Shown here piece by piece: positions 16,539 to 25,989 of a stretch of DNA of 64,000 bases. The notes beneath the pieces are model-generated. The model made no database searches. It had not been told where the DNA came from and worked only from the letters and a program-made list of their open reading frames with translations. Source of the DNA: Sphaerochaeta globosa str. Buddy (lineage in GTDB: Bacteria > Spirochaetota > Spirochaetia > Sphaerochaetales > Sphaerochaetaceae); contig NC_015152.1 in NCBI RefSeq assembly GCF_000190435.1, positions 3,044,458-3,108,457 on the forward strand. The letters run 5' to 3'. Made by a program: the position numbers and the translations under genes. Within the stretch, counting starts at the first letter, position 1. Each line of letters begins with the position of its first letter.

Positions 16539-17078
16539 ATGCATCCGATGGAAAATCCAATCGTCACAGAAAAACCGAGAAAACGCCACACCTTGGTGTT
16601 GTTTCTCATCTGGCTGCTTTTCACCCTCGCAGTGGTGGTGCTCAGCTATCCGCGAGTCAAGAAATCCATTGACGATAGTGGTGTGCTGGCGGTGCTGAAA
16701 GGCAGCATGACCGAACAATCCACCCAAACAAACAAACGCAATGTGGAAGTGGTGTTTGTACTGTTTCCAGAAACCTACCAGAAATATGCCGTTCGCCAGG
16801 AACGCTTGGGAGGAAGTGCATACCACGACACCTTTGAAGCACTGCTTGCCGGTCCTACATTGGAAATCCTAAAGTCTGGAGCAGTCAGCTACATACACCC
16901 CGATACTACACTCCGAGGAGTCACCCTTTCATCGAGAATCCTCTTCGTGGACTTCTCCAAGGAGTATTTGCTCTCCTCCGATCTCGAATCGGCCAGGCAC
17001 CAAATACGTCGGACTGCACTCAACTTCTCCCGGGTCAAAGATGTGGTGATTCTCGTCGAAGGGAAGCGGCTTACCTGA
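16539..17078 (+). CDS. GerMN-domain membrane-anchored protein
   Basis: This 179-residue protein has a basic N terminus (KPRKRH), one membrane helix at about residues 22-42 and a soluble domain outside the membrane. The domain resembles GerMN: residues after VEVVFVLFPE, then LLAGPT and VDFSKEYL, match the usual YF/LLxGP/VDFSxE pattern. GerMN domains occur in spore germination and cell-envelope proteins; the function here is unknown. Methionine 4 (16548) is an alternative start. Neither start has a Shine-Dalgarno. The 3' end overlaps the convergent tlyA by eight bases. Confidence 0.75.
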   Translation: MHPMENPIVTEKPRKRHTLVLFLIWLLFTLAVVVLSYPRVKKSIDDSGVLAVLKGSMTEQSTQTNKRNVEVVFVLFPETYQKYAVRQERLGGSAYHDTFEALLAGPTLEILKSGAVSYIHPDTTLRGVTLSSRILFVDFSKEYLLSSDLESARHQIRRTALNFSRVKDVVILVEGKRLT

Positions 17079-17847
17079 CCAAGATTTCCAAGTGTTCATC
17101 CAGCTCGCTCTTGCTCAAGCCAGGCTTCAGCTTCAACAATGCAAGAAACTCAATATTTCCCTTGTGTCCGGTTATCGGACTCTTAGCCAATTGATGTATC
17201 CCCACCTCGTCTTCTGCAAGCAAATCATACACCTTACGCATGACTTGCATGAGAATAGTGCAATCTTGAACCACTCCATTGAAATTTGCCAATCCCTTGG
17301 GAACCTCGAACTGCGGCTTGATCAATGAGACCAACCATCCATCCTTGCACAACGAGAGAATATGGCTTGCAGCCCCTGCAATCGAACGGAAGGAGAGGTC
17401 ACACACAGCGGCGTCACAAGCAGGATCGAGCGCTTCGAGGGTCATGATGTTCTGTTTCTCGTGCACCATGACTTGGCTGTTGGTTCTCAGCCGCCAATCG
17501 AGCTGGTTGTACCCAACGTCGACGCTGTGCACCAGCTTGGCACCCCGCTTGAGCAGGCAGTCGGTGAAACCTCCGGTGGAAGAACCGGCATCGAGCATAA
17601 TCAAATCCTGCACACCCAACCCAAATTGGTCGAGTGCATGTTCCAGTTTGTAGCCACCACGGGAAACATAGGTATCAAACGTAAAAGAGAACGATGCGTT
17701 GGGGTCAACCAAAAAGCGGGGATCGGTAGCGAGTACCCCGTCCACCAACACATTGCGGCATACAATGAAAGCAGTGAGCTGGTCTTTGGTGTACTCGTCA
17801 AACTGCCGGCTCAAGGCCTGAAGCAGTACAACCTTGCGAGCTTTCAT
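17071..17847 (-). CDS. tlyA: TlyA-family rRNA 2'-O-methyltransferase
   Basis: The protein has 258 residues. An N-terminal S4-type RNA-binding domain (about 1-58, with VLVDG) is joined to an FtsJ-like methyltransferase domain with the S-adenosylmethionine motif LDAGSSTGGFTDCLL at about 83-97. The catalytic-type region AVCDLSF and the substrate segment SLIKPQFEVPKG are also present. TlyA proteins methylate cytidines of 16S and/or 23S rRNA and can affect capreomycin sensitivity. The name haemolysin is historical. The start overlaps the ymdB stop by one base (TGATG). Confidence 0.9.
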   Translation of the reverse strand: MKARKVVLLQALSRQFDEYTKDQLTAFIVCRNVLVDGVLATDPRFLVDPNASFSFTFDTYVSRGGYKLEHALDQFGLGVQDLIMLDAGSSTGGFTDCLLKRGAKLVHSVDVGYNQLDWRLRTNSQVMVHEKQNIMTLEALDPACDAAVCDLSFRSIAGAASHILSLCKDGWLVSLIKPQFEVPKGLANFNGVVQDCTILMQVMRKVYDLLAEDEVGIHQLAKSPITGHKGNIEFLALLKLKPGLSKSELDEHLEILVR

Positions 17848-18653
17848 CAGATATCGTACAACCTTGAGAATCTCTCAATCGAAAGGGCCTGTCCGCTTGC
17901 GACATCCAAGCTGATACATACTCCTTGCAACAGGGGTGCTGTATTGGCAATCTCGGTACGCAGGGGCATCTGTGTCAGTTGTTTGGCAATCGAGACAGCG
18001 GGATCGGAACCGATGACGCTTGCCGATGGACCACAGAGACCCAAATCGGTGATATAGGCGGTTTTTCCGGGGAGTATTTTCTCATCAGCAGTCTGAACAT
18101 GGGTGTGTGTTCCCACCACAGCGGAGACCTTGCCATCCAAGTGAAAGGCAAGTGCTTCCTTTTCCTCGGAGTTTTCCGCATGAAAATCGACCAGAATCAA
18201 GGGTGTTTGCTTTCTTAAGCGCTGTACCTGATCCATGCCCACTCGGAACGGGCAGTCAATACTGCTCATCGATTGGCGACCTTGAAGATTCAGCACAGCA
18301 ACTTTATAGTTCTTGATGTCTACCACCACCGCCCCATGCCCGGGAGCCTGGGGTGGGTAGTTTGCAGGTCTGAGCAAGCGCTTTTCGCTATCGAGCAGAG
18401 GCCTGAGGTCATCCTGTTGCCAGATATGATTGCCACTGGTAATCACATTGACCCCGAGGGAGAAAAACTGGTCCATCAGAGCGGCTGAAAGACCGAAGCC
18501 ATTGGCTGCATTTTCGCCATTGACTACGATCACATCAGCACGATACTCCTTGACCAGAGTATGTAATCCAAGAAAAAGCGCCCTGCTTCCGGGCTGTCCA
18601 CAGACATCCCCAAGCAGCAGGGCAACACATGTTTTTGCATCAGCCACGAACAA
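17847..18653 (-). CDS. YmdB-family metallophosphoesterase (TIGR00282)
   Basis: This 268-residue calcineurin-like phosphoesterase has dimetal motifs GDVCGQPG at about 15-22, NGENAANGFG, SGNHIW, VDFHAENSEEKEA and GTHTHVQTAD. In Bacillus the related YmdB hydrolyses cyclic nucleotide monophosphates and associates with RNase Y. Here the gene lies one base after rny, so the same functional pair is kept together. Length is normal for the family. The start follows the rny stop directly, with coupling expected. Confidence 0.88.
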   Translation of the reverse strand: MFVADAKTCVALLLGDVCGQPGSRALFLGLHTLVKEYRADVIVVNGENAANGFGLSAALMDQFFSLGVNVITSGNHIWQQDDLRPLLDSEKRLLRPANYPPQAPGHGAVVVDIKNYKVAVLNLQGRQSMSSIDCPFRVGMDQVQRLRKQTPLILVDFHAENSEEKEALAFHLDGKVSAVVGTHTHVQTADEKILPGKTAYITDLGLCGPSASVIGSDPAVSIAKQLTQMPLRTEIANTAPLLQGVCISLDVASGQALSIERFSRLYDI

Positions 18654-18654
18654 C

Positions 18655-20187
18655 CTACCTAGCGTATTCGACGACCCTCATCTCACGGATGATGGTCACC
18701 TTGATTCGGCCCGGATATCTCAGTTCAGCTTCAATGCGGCCGGCGATGCCCTTGGCGATCTCCTTGGCTCCATCGTCGGTGACCTGGTCGTTGTTCACCA
18801 GAATCCTCAACTCACGACCTGCCTGGATGGCATAGGCCTTGTCAACACCGGAGAAGCTCTCAGCAATCTGCTCAAGAGATTCAAGGCGTTTGATGTAGTT
18901 GTCCAAAGTTTCACGACGGGCTCCAGGGCGTGCGGCACTGATTGCATCTGCAATCTGCACAATGACCGCCTCAATAGTCTGAGGATCGGTATCATTGTGG
19001 TGAGCCAGAATGGCATTAACCACCCTCGGGTCCTCACCAAGACGCTTGGCCATATCGGCGCCAAGTTCTGCGTGGTTCGCATCACTCTCAGTCTCAATAC
19101 CCTTGCCGATGTCGTGAAGCAACCCAGAGCGCATCGCAAGCTCGCTGTTTGCTCCGATCTCACTGGCGATCATACCGGAAAGTATAGCTACTTCCTTGGA
19201 ATGGCTAAGCACGTTCTGGCCATAACTGGTCCTGAAATGCAACCTTCCCAATGCACGAATGGTTTCCGGACCGACATTATGGATACCAAGATCGAAAATG
19301 ACCTTCTCCCCTTCGTCGGCGATAATTCTTCCAATTTCTTTGGTGACTTTGTTGACGACTTCTTCGATACGTGCAGGATGAATACGTCCATCCTGAACCA
19401 GACGCTCTAAAGCCACTCTGGCGATCTCCTTGCGGACCGGGTCAAAACACGAGATGACCACAGCTTCTGGAGTATCATCGATGATGACATCAACCCCGGT
19501 GAGGGTTTCAAGCGTACGGATGTTTCTTCCCTCACGACCAATAATCCTGCCCTTCATTTCATCACTGGGCAGACTTACCGAACTGATTGTCACATCACCG
19601 ACGACTTCCGTGGCAAGCCTCTGGATTGAGGTTACTACGATATCACGCGCTTTTTTGTCAGCGGAAAGTTGCGCTTCCTGCTCAATCTTATTGATCATGA
19701 GCTGCGCATCTCTCCTCGCATCGTTGTACATTGTCTCCATGATGATGTTCTTAGCCTCATCAGCGGACATACCAGCGATACGTTCAAGTTCTGTAATCAG
19801 GCTGCCTTCTTTCTCGGCAACCTCAAGTTCTTTCCGGGAAAGTCCTGCTTCCCGGTCTCCTAATTGCTTCCTGATAGCATCTAATTCAGTCTGCTTGTGC
19901 TCGAGATTCTCTTCCTTCTGAAGAAGTCTCCTCTCCAAGCGTTGCAGCTCACTTCGCCTTTCTCTAGCCTCTCGTTCCTGCTGTTGTTGTTCTTTCAACA
20001 ACTGATCCCGAGTCTCAAGCAAGAGCTCTTTGCTCTTTGCTTCCGCTTCCTTTATCGCTTCCTCGTTCAGCCTGATCGCTCTCTGTTCGACCGAGGTAAG
20101 CTTAAATTTCGCATACAGCCAACGGCTTAACCAACCTAAGATGATACCAATAAGACAACTAAGGAGGATGATAAGTATACGTTCCAT
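18655..20187 (-). CDS. rny: Ribonuclease Y
   Basis: The protein has 510 residues. Residues 3-25 form a membrane anchor, followed by a long charged coiled coil (about 35-200). A KH domain contains GRIIGREGRNIRTLE, and the HD hydrolase domain has HSKEVA and LLHDIGKG with the metal-binding HD pair. RNase Y is the membrane-bound endonuclease that starts decay of many mRNAs. It leads the rny-ymdB-tlyA operon under a strong promoter. The Shine-Dalgarno region upstream of the ATG contains AGGGGGTAG. Confidence 0.95.
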   Translation of the reverse strand: MERILIILLSCLIGIILGWLSRWLYAKFKLTSVEQRAIRLNEEAIKEAEAKSKELLLETRDQLLKEQQQQEREARERRSELQRLERRLLQKEENLEHKQTELDAIRKQLGDREAGLSRKELEVAEKEGSLITELERIAGMSADEAKNIIMETMYNDARRDAQLMINKIEQEAQLSADKKARDIVVTSIQRLATEVVGDVTISSVSLPSDEMKGRIIGREGRNIRTLETLTGVDVIIDDTPEAVVISCFDPVRKEIARVALERLVQDGRIHPARIEEVVNKVTKEIGRIIADEGEKVIFDLGIHNVGPETIRALGRLHFRTSYGQNVLSHSKEVAILSGMIASEIGANSELAMRSGLLHDIGKGIETESDANHAELGADMAKRLGEDPRVVNAILAHHNDTDPQTIEAVIVQIADAISAARPGARRETLDNYIKRLESLEQIAESFSGVDKAYAIQAGRELRILVNNDQVTDDGAKEIAKGIAGRIEAELRYPGRIKVTIIREMRVVEYAR

Positions 20188-20213
20188 ATACTACCCCCTA
20201 TTATAATGGTACA

Positions 20214-20242
20214 ATGATACGTACGCTTGTTGGAATTGTCAA
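20214..20242 (-). promoter_or_regulatory. Sigma-70 promoter of rny-ymdB-tlyA
   Basis: A perfect TTGACA (20242-20237) is 17 bp from TATCAT (20219-20214) on the minus strand, and the rny ATG is at 20187. A leader of about 20 bases carries the ribosome site. Confidence 0.8.
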
Positions 20243-20322
20243 GGCTTGAAAGTAACACTATCATGCCTATAAGTACAGATTGTTCAGATAATTAGGGATA
20301 ATCGTACCGGTATACATGCCAA

Positions 20323-20353
20323 TAAAAAAACCGCCGTCATTACAACAGCGGCT
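20323..20353 (-). terminator. Rho-independent terminator of ribosomal protein/alpha operon
   Basis: On the minus strand AAGCCGCTG pairs with CGGCGGTTT (with G-U pairs) and runs into seven T. It lies about 45 bases after the rplQ stop and ends the long tuf-to-rplQ transcription unit. Confidence 0.8.
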
Positions 20354-20398
20354 TCACCCATACGGGTTTTAGAGTCAGTGAAGAGGCCCATAAGAGGC

Positions 20399-20857
20399 TT
20401 ATTTTTCCTCTTTGTCACTCTTCTCAGCCTTCTTGGCTGGCTTTTCGGCTTTCTTCTCAGCCTTTTCAGACTTCTTTTCAGCCTTCTTCTCGGGCTTTGC
20501 GGTCTTCTCAACCAGCTCGAGGATTACCATCTCGGCAGCGTCGCCGAGTCGGTTGCCGGTCTTCAGGATGCGGGTATAACCGCCCTTCCGCTCGACAAAC
20601 AAAGGGGCGATCTCTGTGAAAAGCTTTGCAGAAATTGCTTCATCGGTGATGTCCCGGGCGATCTGACGGCGATTTGCAACGCTGTCAATCTTGGCACGGG
20701 TAATCATCTTCTCTGCCATTTTGCGAACTTCCAGAGCCTTTGCCTTGGTGGTCTCAATCCGTTCATATCTGAACAGGGAGGTCACCATGTTGCGCTTGAG
20801 GGCCTTGCGGTGAGCAGAGTTCCTACTAAGCGCATTGAATCCAATCCTATGCTTCAT
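20399..20857 (-). CDS. rplQ: 50S ribosomal protein L17
   Basis: The protein has 152 residues. The first 118 are a standard L17 core ([18 protein letters not shown] at the start), which sits near the tunnel exit side of the 50S subunit. From about residue 119 a low-complexity tail of Lys, Ala, Glu and Pro follows (repeated EKKAEK-type units), not found in the shortest L17 proteins. The start overlaps the end of rpoA by 11 bases, as expected for the last gene of the alpha operon. Confidence 0.95.
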   Translation of the reverse strand: MKHRIGFNALSRNSAHRKALKRNMVTSLFRYERIETTKAKALEVRKMAEKMITRAKIDSVANRRQIARDITDEAISAKLFTEIAPLFVERKGGYTRILKTGNRLGDAAEMVILELVEKTAKPEKKAEKKSEKAEKKAEKPAKKAEKSDKEEK

Positions 20858-21899
20858 TCTCTTCTTCCTTGTTCCCAGGTACTTTGATTGCTGTCTTCAG
20901 AACACTGTAGTCTGTCATCCCGAGACTGAGATTCCATTCTTTCAGCTTTTCCTTGATTTCCTGGAGGCTCTTCTTACCGAAGTTCCTCGTTTTTGCAATC
21001 TCTTCCTCAGTCTTCTTGGTGAGATCACCAATCGTACGGATATTGGCGTTCTTCAAGCAGTTGCTGGATCGAACAGTAAGTTCGAGCTCTTCAACCGAGG
21101 TATTGAGAATCTTGCGAACTCTCTCTTCCTCTTCGTCCACCTCATCGTTATTGCTGATCAGAGTCTCGTCGAAATTGATGAAGATCTGGAAGTATTCCTT
21201 CGCAATCTTTGCAGCTTCAGCAAGAGCATTCTGTGGTGCAATCGTACCATCAGTGTAGATTTCCAGTGTTAACTTGTCGTAATCGCTACGATAGCCGACA
21301 CGGGTGGGTTCAATTGAATACTTAACGCGGGTAACCGGTGAGAACGTGGCGTCGATGGGTATAGTCCCAATCTCTTCCACATACTTCTCGTTGATTTCAG
21401 ACGGGACATAGCCCCTGCCAAGGTCGATTTGGACTTCCATCTCGATGTTGGCATCATCCATCATCGTGAAGAGAACCAAATCCTTGTTGGTGATCTCAAC
21501 CTGGTCACGCTCGAAGTTTGCGCCGGTTACAATGCCGGGTCCCTTGCACTCGATAAGGAGGTTGGTTCCCTCCGAATCTTCGGGCATCCTAATCTGCAAC
21601 TTCTTCAGAGCAGCAATGATGTCAGCGATATCTTCGCGGACACCAGGAAGCTGTTCATACTCGCTGGAAATCAGGTGGGGAACACCATCCTCATTGAAGC
21701 TGGTGAACTTTACGGCAGTGACGGCATACCCCTGGATCGATGAGAGGAGCACCCTCCTAAGCGTGTTACCAATCGTGGTTCCAAAACCTCTCTCAAATGG
21801 ATAGGCGATGAATTTACCATAATTCGGCTCAACTGCGCTGTGTTCGAAGGTAATCCCCTTGGGCTTCTTGAAGCCCTTCAGAAGGTTTTTGCGTGCCAT
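20847..21899 (-). CDS. rpoA: DNA-directed RNA polymerase subunit alpha
   Basis: The protein has 350 residues. The N-terminal domain (about 1-240) dimerises and assembles beta and beta-prime, with [17 protein letters not shown] as the hallmark. An acidic linker ([10 protein letters not shown]) leads to the C-terminal domain, with [16 protein letters not shown] and [15 protein letters not shown] binding UP elements and activators. The extra acidic linker and the tail ending KEEENEA are mild departures from E. coli. It lies between rpsD and rplQ. Confidence 0.97.
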   Translation of the reverse strand: MARKNLLKGFKKPKGITFEHSAVEPNYGKFIAYPFERGFGTTIGNTLRRVLLSSIQGYAVTAVKFTSFNEDGVPHLISSEYEQLPGVREDIADIIAALKKLQIRMPEDSEGTNLLIECKGPGIVTGANFERDQVEITNKDLVLFTMMDDANIEMEVQIDLGRGYVPSEINEKYVEEIGTIPIDATFSPVTRVKYSIEPTRVGYRSDYDKLTLEIYTDGTIAPQNALAEAAKIAKEYFQIFINFDETLISNNDEVDEEEERVRKILNTSVEELELTVRSSNCLKNANIRTIGDLTKKTEEEIAKTRNFGKKSLQEIKEKLKEWNLSLGMTDYSVLKTAIKVPGNKEEENEA

Positions 21900-21908
21900 G
21901 GTTACTCC

Positions 21909-22550
21909 TTATCTGGAATACAACTCGACAACCAGCTGCTCGTTAATCTTCTCGAGCTCGGTGACTTCACTTCTTCTCGGAACTGCTACGAAGGTACCCT
22001 TCATTGCATCCACATCCAGACTCAGCCACTGGCAGACACCGGACTTGGTGTATTCCTTGAGGTTTTCTTTAATCATAAGCATCTTCTGACCCTTTACTCC
22101 AACGCTGACTACGTCACCGGGGCGAAGGCGATAGGAAGGAATGCTCACACGCTTTCCATTCACAAAAATGTGGCCGTGGTTGACAAACTGAGCTGCCTGG
22201 TTGCGGCTGGCTGCAAAGTGGAGACGGAACACCACGTTGTCGAGCCTCTGCTCCAAAAGCATGATCAAATTCTCACCAGTCTTACCGGGAATTCTTGCTG
22301 CTTCGTCGAAGGTCAGTTTGAACTGCTTCTCGAGCATGCAATAGGTTCTCTTCAGCTTCTGCTTCTCGCGCAGCTGCAAACCGTAGTCGGTCGGCTTCTT
22401 TGAACGGGCTCGGGGATCCTTGCCCGGAAGGCCGGTGGACTTGGTGTCGTTCATCGGGCACTTGCCGCTGTGGCAACGCTCTCCCTTGAGGAACAACTTG
22501 GTCCTCTCGGCTCTGCAATATCTGCACTTAGGTCCAGTATATCTTGCCAT
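21909..22550 (-). CDS. rpsD: 30S ribosomal protein S4 (zinc-binding form)
   Basis: This 213-residue primary 16S rRNA binder is needed early in 30S assembly and for decoding accuracy. The N terminus keeps a four-cysteine zinc site (CRYC near 9-12, then C and C in GERCHSGKC), which is lost in the zinc-independent S4 variants. The S4 RNA-binding domain (RLDNVVFRLHFAASRNQAAQ, then HIFVNGKRV) lies at about 100-165. A repressor role on its own operon is known in E. coli but not evident here. Confidence 0.96.
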   Translation of the reverse strand: MARYTGPKCRYCRAERTKLFLKGERCHSGKCPMNDTKSTGLPGKDPRARSKKPTDYGLQLREKQKLKRTYCMLEKQFKLTFDEAARIPGKTGENLIMLLEQRLDNVVFRLHFAASRNQAAQFVNHGHIFVNGKRVSIPSYRLRPGDVVSVGVKGQKMLMIKENLKEYTKSGVCQWLSLDVDAMKGTFVAVPRRSEVTELEKINEQLVVELYSR

Positions 22551-22568
22551 GTAACTGCTATCTCCTCA

Positions 22569-22946
22569 TCAGACTCTTCTACTCTTGCGAGGTCTGCATC
22601 CATTGTGGGGGATGGGGGTGACGTCACGAATGGAGCGAACCTTAAGTCCGAGCACACCCAACGTCCTGATGGCGCTTTCACGGCCAACACCAGGTCCCTT
22701 CACAAATACATTCACTTCCTGCAACCCACTATCCATAGCAGCCTTGGCTGCCTTCTCGGCAGTGGTCTGTGCTGCATAGGGAGTGGACTTCTTAGCACCG
22801 CGGAACCCAAGTCCGCCAGCACTTGCCCAAGATACCGCATTCCCGTTGAGGTCGGTTACGGTAACAATGGTATTGTTAAAGGTCGCCTGAATATAGACGT
22901 TTCCTTCGTATACCGTTTTTTTGACTTTACGTTTTGCTGTAGCCAT
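22569..22946 (-). CDS. rpsK: 30S ribosomal protein S11
   Basis: This 125-residue platform protein next to the mRNA exit has the usual [22 protein letters not shown] core and the C-terminal [18 protein letters not shown]. It lies 14 bases after rpsM and 18 bases before rpsD in the alpha operon, with no internal promoter that I can see. Confidence 0.97.
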   Translation of the reverse strand: MATAKRKVKKTVYEGNVYIQATFNNTIVTVTDLNGNAVSWASAGGLGFRGAKKSTPYAAQTTAEKAAKAAMDSGLQEVNVFVKGPGVGRESAIRTLGVLGLKVRSIRDVTPIPHNGCRPRKSRRV

Positions 22947-22960
22947 ATGGTACCTGCTCC

Positions 22961-23326
22961 TTATTTCTTCTTAGCCGCAACGGTCTTCTTCTTACCCTTG
23001 CGAGTACGGGCATTGGTCTTCGTCCGCTGTCCGTGTACCGGAAGACCCTTACGATGACGAAGGCCACGATAGCAGCCGATGTCCATAAGGCGCTTAATAT
23101 TCAGAGCGACTTCTGTTCTCAGACGTCCCTCAACCTTGTACTCTTCCTCGATTACCTTACGAAGTACTGCAAGATCCTCACTGGAAAGGGTGTTGATGTT
23201 GGTATCGGGATTAATATTTGTTTTTTCACAAATCTCAACCGCCGAAAACCTACCGATCCCGTAGATATAGGTCAAGGCGATTTTCACTGCCTTGTTCGGC
23301 AAATCTACACCTGCAATTCTCGCCAT
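22961..23326 (-). CDS. rpsM: 30S ribosomal protein S13
   Basis: This 121-residue protein of the 30S head contacts the P-site tRNA and the 50S through bridge B1. It begins [11 protein letters not shown], and the motif [29 protein letters not shown] lies near the C terminus (shown as [12 protein letters not shown] and [10 protein letters not shown]). It follows rpmJ, as in most bacteria where the alpha operon adjoins L36. Confidence 0.97.
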   Translation of the reverse strand: MARIAGVDLPNKAVKIALTYIYGIGRFSAVEICEKTNINPDTNINTLSSEDLAVLRKVIEEEYKVEGRLRTEVALNIKRLMDIGCYRGLRHRKGLPVHGQRTKTNARTRKGKKKTVAAKKK

Positions 23327-23381
23327 TCATGGCCTCCTGAATTTCTCTTATAGAGTTGGAAGGCTTGCGCCGCGAACCCTG

Positions 23382-23495
23382 TTATCGTTGTCTCTGCTTG
23401 TGCTTGGGATTGTCACAAATAATGCGGACTACCCCATTCCGTCTGACTACTTTGCACTTGTCACAAATCGGTTTGACACTTGCTCTTACTTTCAT
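23382..23495 (-). CDS. rpmJ: 50S ribosomal protein L36
   Basis: This 37-residue protein translates as [17 protein letters not shown] followed by [20 protein letters not shown]. The CxxC...C...H zinc ribbon is intact, so it is the zinc-binding (C+) type of L36. It is preceded by GAGCTAGAACATG-like sequence and lies between secY and rpsM, its usual place. It is too short for a 60-residue ORF cut-off and would be missed by such a search. Confidence 0.97.
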   Translation of the reverse strand: MKVRASVKPICDKCKVVRRNGVVRIICDNPKHKQRQR

Positions 23496-23510
23496 GTTCT
23501 AGCTCCTAGC

Positions 23511-24827
23511 CTAAATATGTTTTGACTTCTTGCCACCCACATTGAACCCATCGTAGTGGTGCATTTTCATGATACCCTCAATCTGACGCATGGTATCCAA
23601 GTCAACGCCGACAAGAATCAGCAGTGACGTTCCACCAAAGAGCATGGCCACAGTCGAAGGGAAGTTAAAGAACTTCTGTACCAGCGTGGGAATCAAGGCG
23701 ATAAAAGCCAAGAAAAGGGAGCCGGGAAGAACGATGCGGTTGAGAACCCTGGTAAGGTACTCTTCCAATTTCTCGGTCCGGACACCGGGCACCGAGCCAC
23801 CATTCTCACGAATCTGCTTGGCCATCTCAACCGGGTTCATAGACACCTGCGTATAGAAGAAAGCAAACGCTATGATCAACAGGGCGTAGATAATCAGATA
23901 GGGGGCACCCTGCGGATTCAGCCAATTAGCAAAGGCGGCAAGCCACCTTACTTCTGGGCCCAAGGTAGTAGCGATCTGCAGCGGGAAGGAGAGCAATGCA
24001 CTTGCAAAAATTACCGGGATTACGCCCGAGGGGTTGACCTTGATAGGGATATATGTGCTCTGTGCACCATACATCTTCCGGCCTACCACACGCTTAGCGT
24101 AGTTCACGGGAATCTTGCGGACACCCTGCTCTTCATACACGACGAGAGCGACAACCACCAAGAACATCACAAACACCACCAAGACTACAATCGGATTCAG
24201 AACACCCGCGGAGATGCTTCTGAACAAGACCGACATGGCCTCGGGGAATCTTGCGACGATACCGGCGAAGATCAACAAGCTGATACCGTTTCCGATACCC
24301 CACTGGGTGATCTTATTACCGATCCAAATCAAGAGCATCGAACCGGTTGTCACAGTCAGCATTGCTACCAACGTGAAGGGAACGATACCCATAGTCATCA
24401 CGCCGGGAATGGAATTGGCGTAGATGGTTACTACATACGACTGAATCAGACAAACAACAATAGTACCATACCTGGTATACTGTTGAATCTTCTTATGGCC
24501 TGACGGGTCCTGAGCCAGCTTCTTCAACGAGGGAATGACCAACATCAACAGCTGCACAATAATCTGTGTGCTGATGTAAGGCATAACGCCAAGCATAAAG
24601 AGTGAGAAGTTGGAAAATGCTCCGCCAGAGAAAAAGTTCAGATACTCAGTCAAACCGATGTTAGAACTTGAACTCTGTGAAAGAAAAAACAGTTTCAGAA
24701 CTTCCGGATCAATCCCGGGAATAGGAATCACGGCCCCGACCCTGCTGACAATCAACAGGCCCAGGGTAATGAAAATCTTCTTCCGAAGATCCTTAATTCT
24801 ATACATCTCAACTAAGGAGTTTGCCAT
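23511..24827 (-). CDS. secY: Preprotein translocase subunit SecY
   Basis: This 438-residue channel protein has ten membrane segments. Family landmarks include IPIPGID near the N terminus, LGVMPYISTQIIVQL, the cytosolic loop YEEQGVRKIPVNYAKR and the C-terminal stretch RENGGSVPGVRTEKLEEYL. It forms the protein-conducting pore with SecE, which is encoded about 23 kb away in the same super-cluster. The adk, map and infA genes that often follow secY are missing; rpmJ follows directly. Confidence 0.97.
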   Translation of the reverse strand: MANSLVEMYRIKDLRKKIFITLGLLIVSRVGAVIPIPGIDPEVLKLFFLSQSSSSNIGLTEYLNFFSGGAFSNFSLFMLGVMPYISTQIIVQLLMLVIPSLKKLAQDPSGHKKIQQYTRYGTIVVCLIQSYVVTIYANSIPGVMTMGIVPFTLVAMLTVTTGSMLLIWIGNKITQWGIGNGISLLIFAGIVARFPEAMSVLFRSISAGVLNPIVVLVVFVMFLVVVALVVYEEQGVRKIPVNYAKRVVGRKMYGAQSTYIPIKVNPSGVIPVIFASALLSFPLQIATTLGPEVRWLAAFANWLNPQGAPYLIIYALLIIAFAFFYTQVSMNPVEMAKQIRENGGSVPGVRTEKLEEYLTRVLNRIVLPGSLFLAFIALIPTLVQKFFNFPSTVAMLFGGTSLLILVGVDLDTMRQIEGIMKMHHYDGFNVGGKKSKHI

Positions 24828-24841
24828 AAAGCCCTTCTTTG

Positions 24842-25273
24842 TTATCTGATTTCGCCGCCCGCAGCTTTAATCTTTTCGATTGCGCTTGCGGAAACCTTCA
24901 GTCCGTCAATGACTACCTTCTTGGTCAGTTCCCCATTGCTCAGGATTTTGGCCTGTGCATTGTAACCCTTAACCAACCCAGCGTCCTTAAGGGCGTCGAG
25001 GGTAACTACATCTCCATCCTCAAAGTTGGCGGAAATCACATCCAGGGACACGACTACGTACTCCTGACCGAAGACGCTGTTCGAGAAACCCCTACGAGCG
25101 ACACGGCGATACAGAGGATTCTGACCGCCCTCAAAGCCAAGACGGACGCCGCCGCCGGAGCGGGAGTTCTGTCCATCATGACCTCTACCGCAGGAGCGAC
25201 CCTTTGAGGAAGCGCCACGACCTACGATAGTCTTTTTCATATTTGCACCCTTCGGTGCATTAATCTGTCCCAT
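24842..25273 (-). CDS. rplO: 50S ribosomal protein L15
   Basis: This 143-residue late-assembly protein has a Gly/Arg-rich N-terminal extension (GRGASSKGRSCGRGHDGQNS) that threads into 23S rRNA, followed by a compact C-terminal domain. A start at the first methionine (MGQINAPKGANMKK) is plausible; the second methionine is possible. It stands between rpmD and secY as in the classic spc operon. Confidence 0.95.
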   Translation of the reverse strand: MGQINAPKGANMKKTIVGRGASSKGRSCGRGHDGQNSRSGGGVRLGFEGGQNPLYRRVARRGFSNSVFGQEYVVVSLDVISANFEDGDVVTLDALKDAGLVKGYNAQAKILSNGELTKKVVIDGLKVSASAIEKIKAAGGEIR

Positions 25274-25274
25274 C

Positions 25275-25463
25275 TTACATCTCCTCGACTTTCACAAGGT
25301 GAGCTACTACACGGACCATCCCAAGGTTTGCAGGGGTGGCATCATGTACAACCGAGCTGGAAATCTTGTTGAGCCCCAAAGCCTTGATAGTCCTGCGCTG
25401 ATTTGGCAGGCGACCTGATAGGCCTTTGATCAGGGTGACCTTGATCTTCTTAACTTCAGCCAT
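25275..25463 (-). CDS. rpmD: 50S ribosomal protein L30
   Basis: This 62-residue protein has the ferredoxin-like L30 fold (KIKVTLIKGLSGRLPNQR, then LGLNKISSSVV). The start at 25463 is preferred because GGGGG lies seven bases upstream. The preceding ATG at 25466 is too close to this ribosome site, which itself overlaps the end of rpsE. Confidence 0.93.
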   Translation of the reverse strand: MAEVKKIKVTLIKGLSGRLPNQRRTIKALGLNKISSSVVHDATPANLGMVRVVAHLVKVEEM

Positions 25464-25467
25464 CATA

Positions 25468-25980
25468 TTACCCCCACATCTCACTCAGGGACTTGCCCCG
25501 ATTCTTAGCAACAAGCTTCGCATCAAATAGGTGCTCAAGCGCATCAAATGTAGCCTTAACCGTATTGATGGAGTTCTTAGATCCAAGGCTCTTGCTCAGG
25601 ATATCATTAATGCCGCATGCATCGCAAATGGCACGCACTGCACCACCGGCAATAATACCGGTACCGGGCACTGCGGGCTTAAGCAATACGCTTGCACTCT
25701 TGTAATTGCCAATGATCTCGTGAGGAATGGAAGTCTTCTTCACAGCGACGACAATCATACTAGCCTTTGCACGATCGACGGCTTTGCGGATAGCTTCAGT
25801 TACGTCATTGGCTTTGCCAAATCCGTATCCAACCTTACCGTTCTGATCACCTACGACTACCAGAGCTGAGAAGGAGAACCTTCTACCACCCTTGACAACC
25901 TTGGCAACACGGTTAAGCTTGATCAGCTTTTCAACATACCCGTCGTTCTTATTGTTATCTCTTTCTCTCGATCTTTCCAC
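25468..25980 (-). CDS. rpsE: 30S ribosomal protein S5
   Basis: This 170-residue protein has the double-stranded-RNA-binding-like N domain ([20 protein letters not shown]) and the C domain with [19 protein letters not shown]. The loop VVKGGRR is the region where spectinomycin-resistance and ram mutations occur; it looks wild type. The first ten residues ([10 protein letters not shown]) are charged and variable. Confidence 0.96.
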   Translation of the reverse strand: MERSRERDNNKNDGYVEKLIKLNRVAKVVKGGRRFSFSALVVVGDQNGKVGYGFGKANDVTEAIRKAVDRAKASMIVVAVKKTSIPHEIIGNYKSASVLLKPAVPGTGIIAGGAVRAICDACGINDILSKSLGSKNSINTVKATFDALEHLFDAKLVAKNRGKSLSEMWG

Positions 25981-25989
25981 AGTTTCCCC

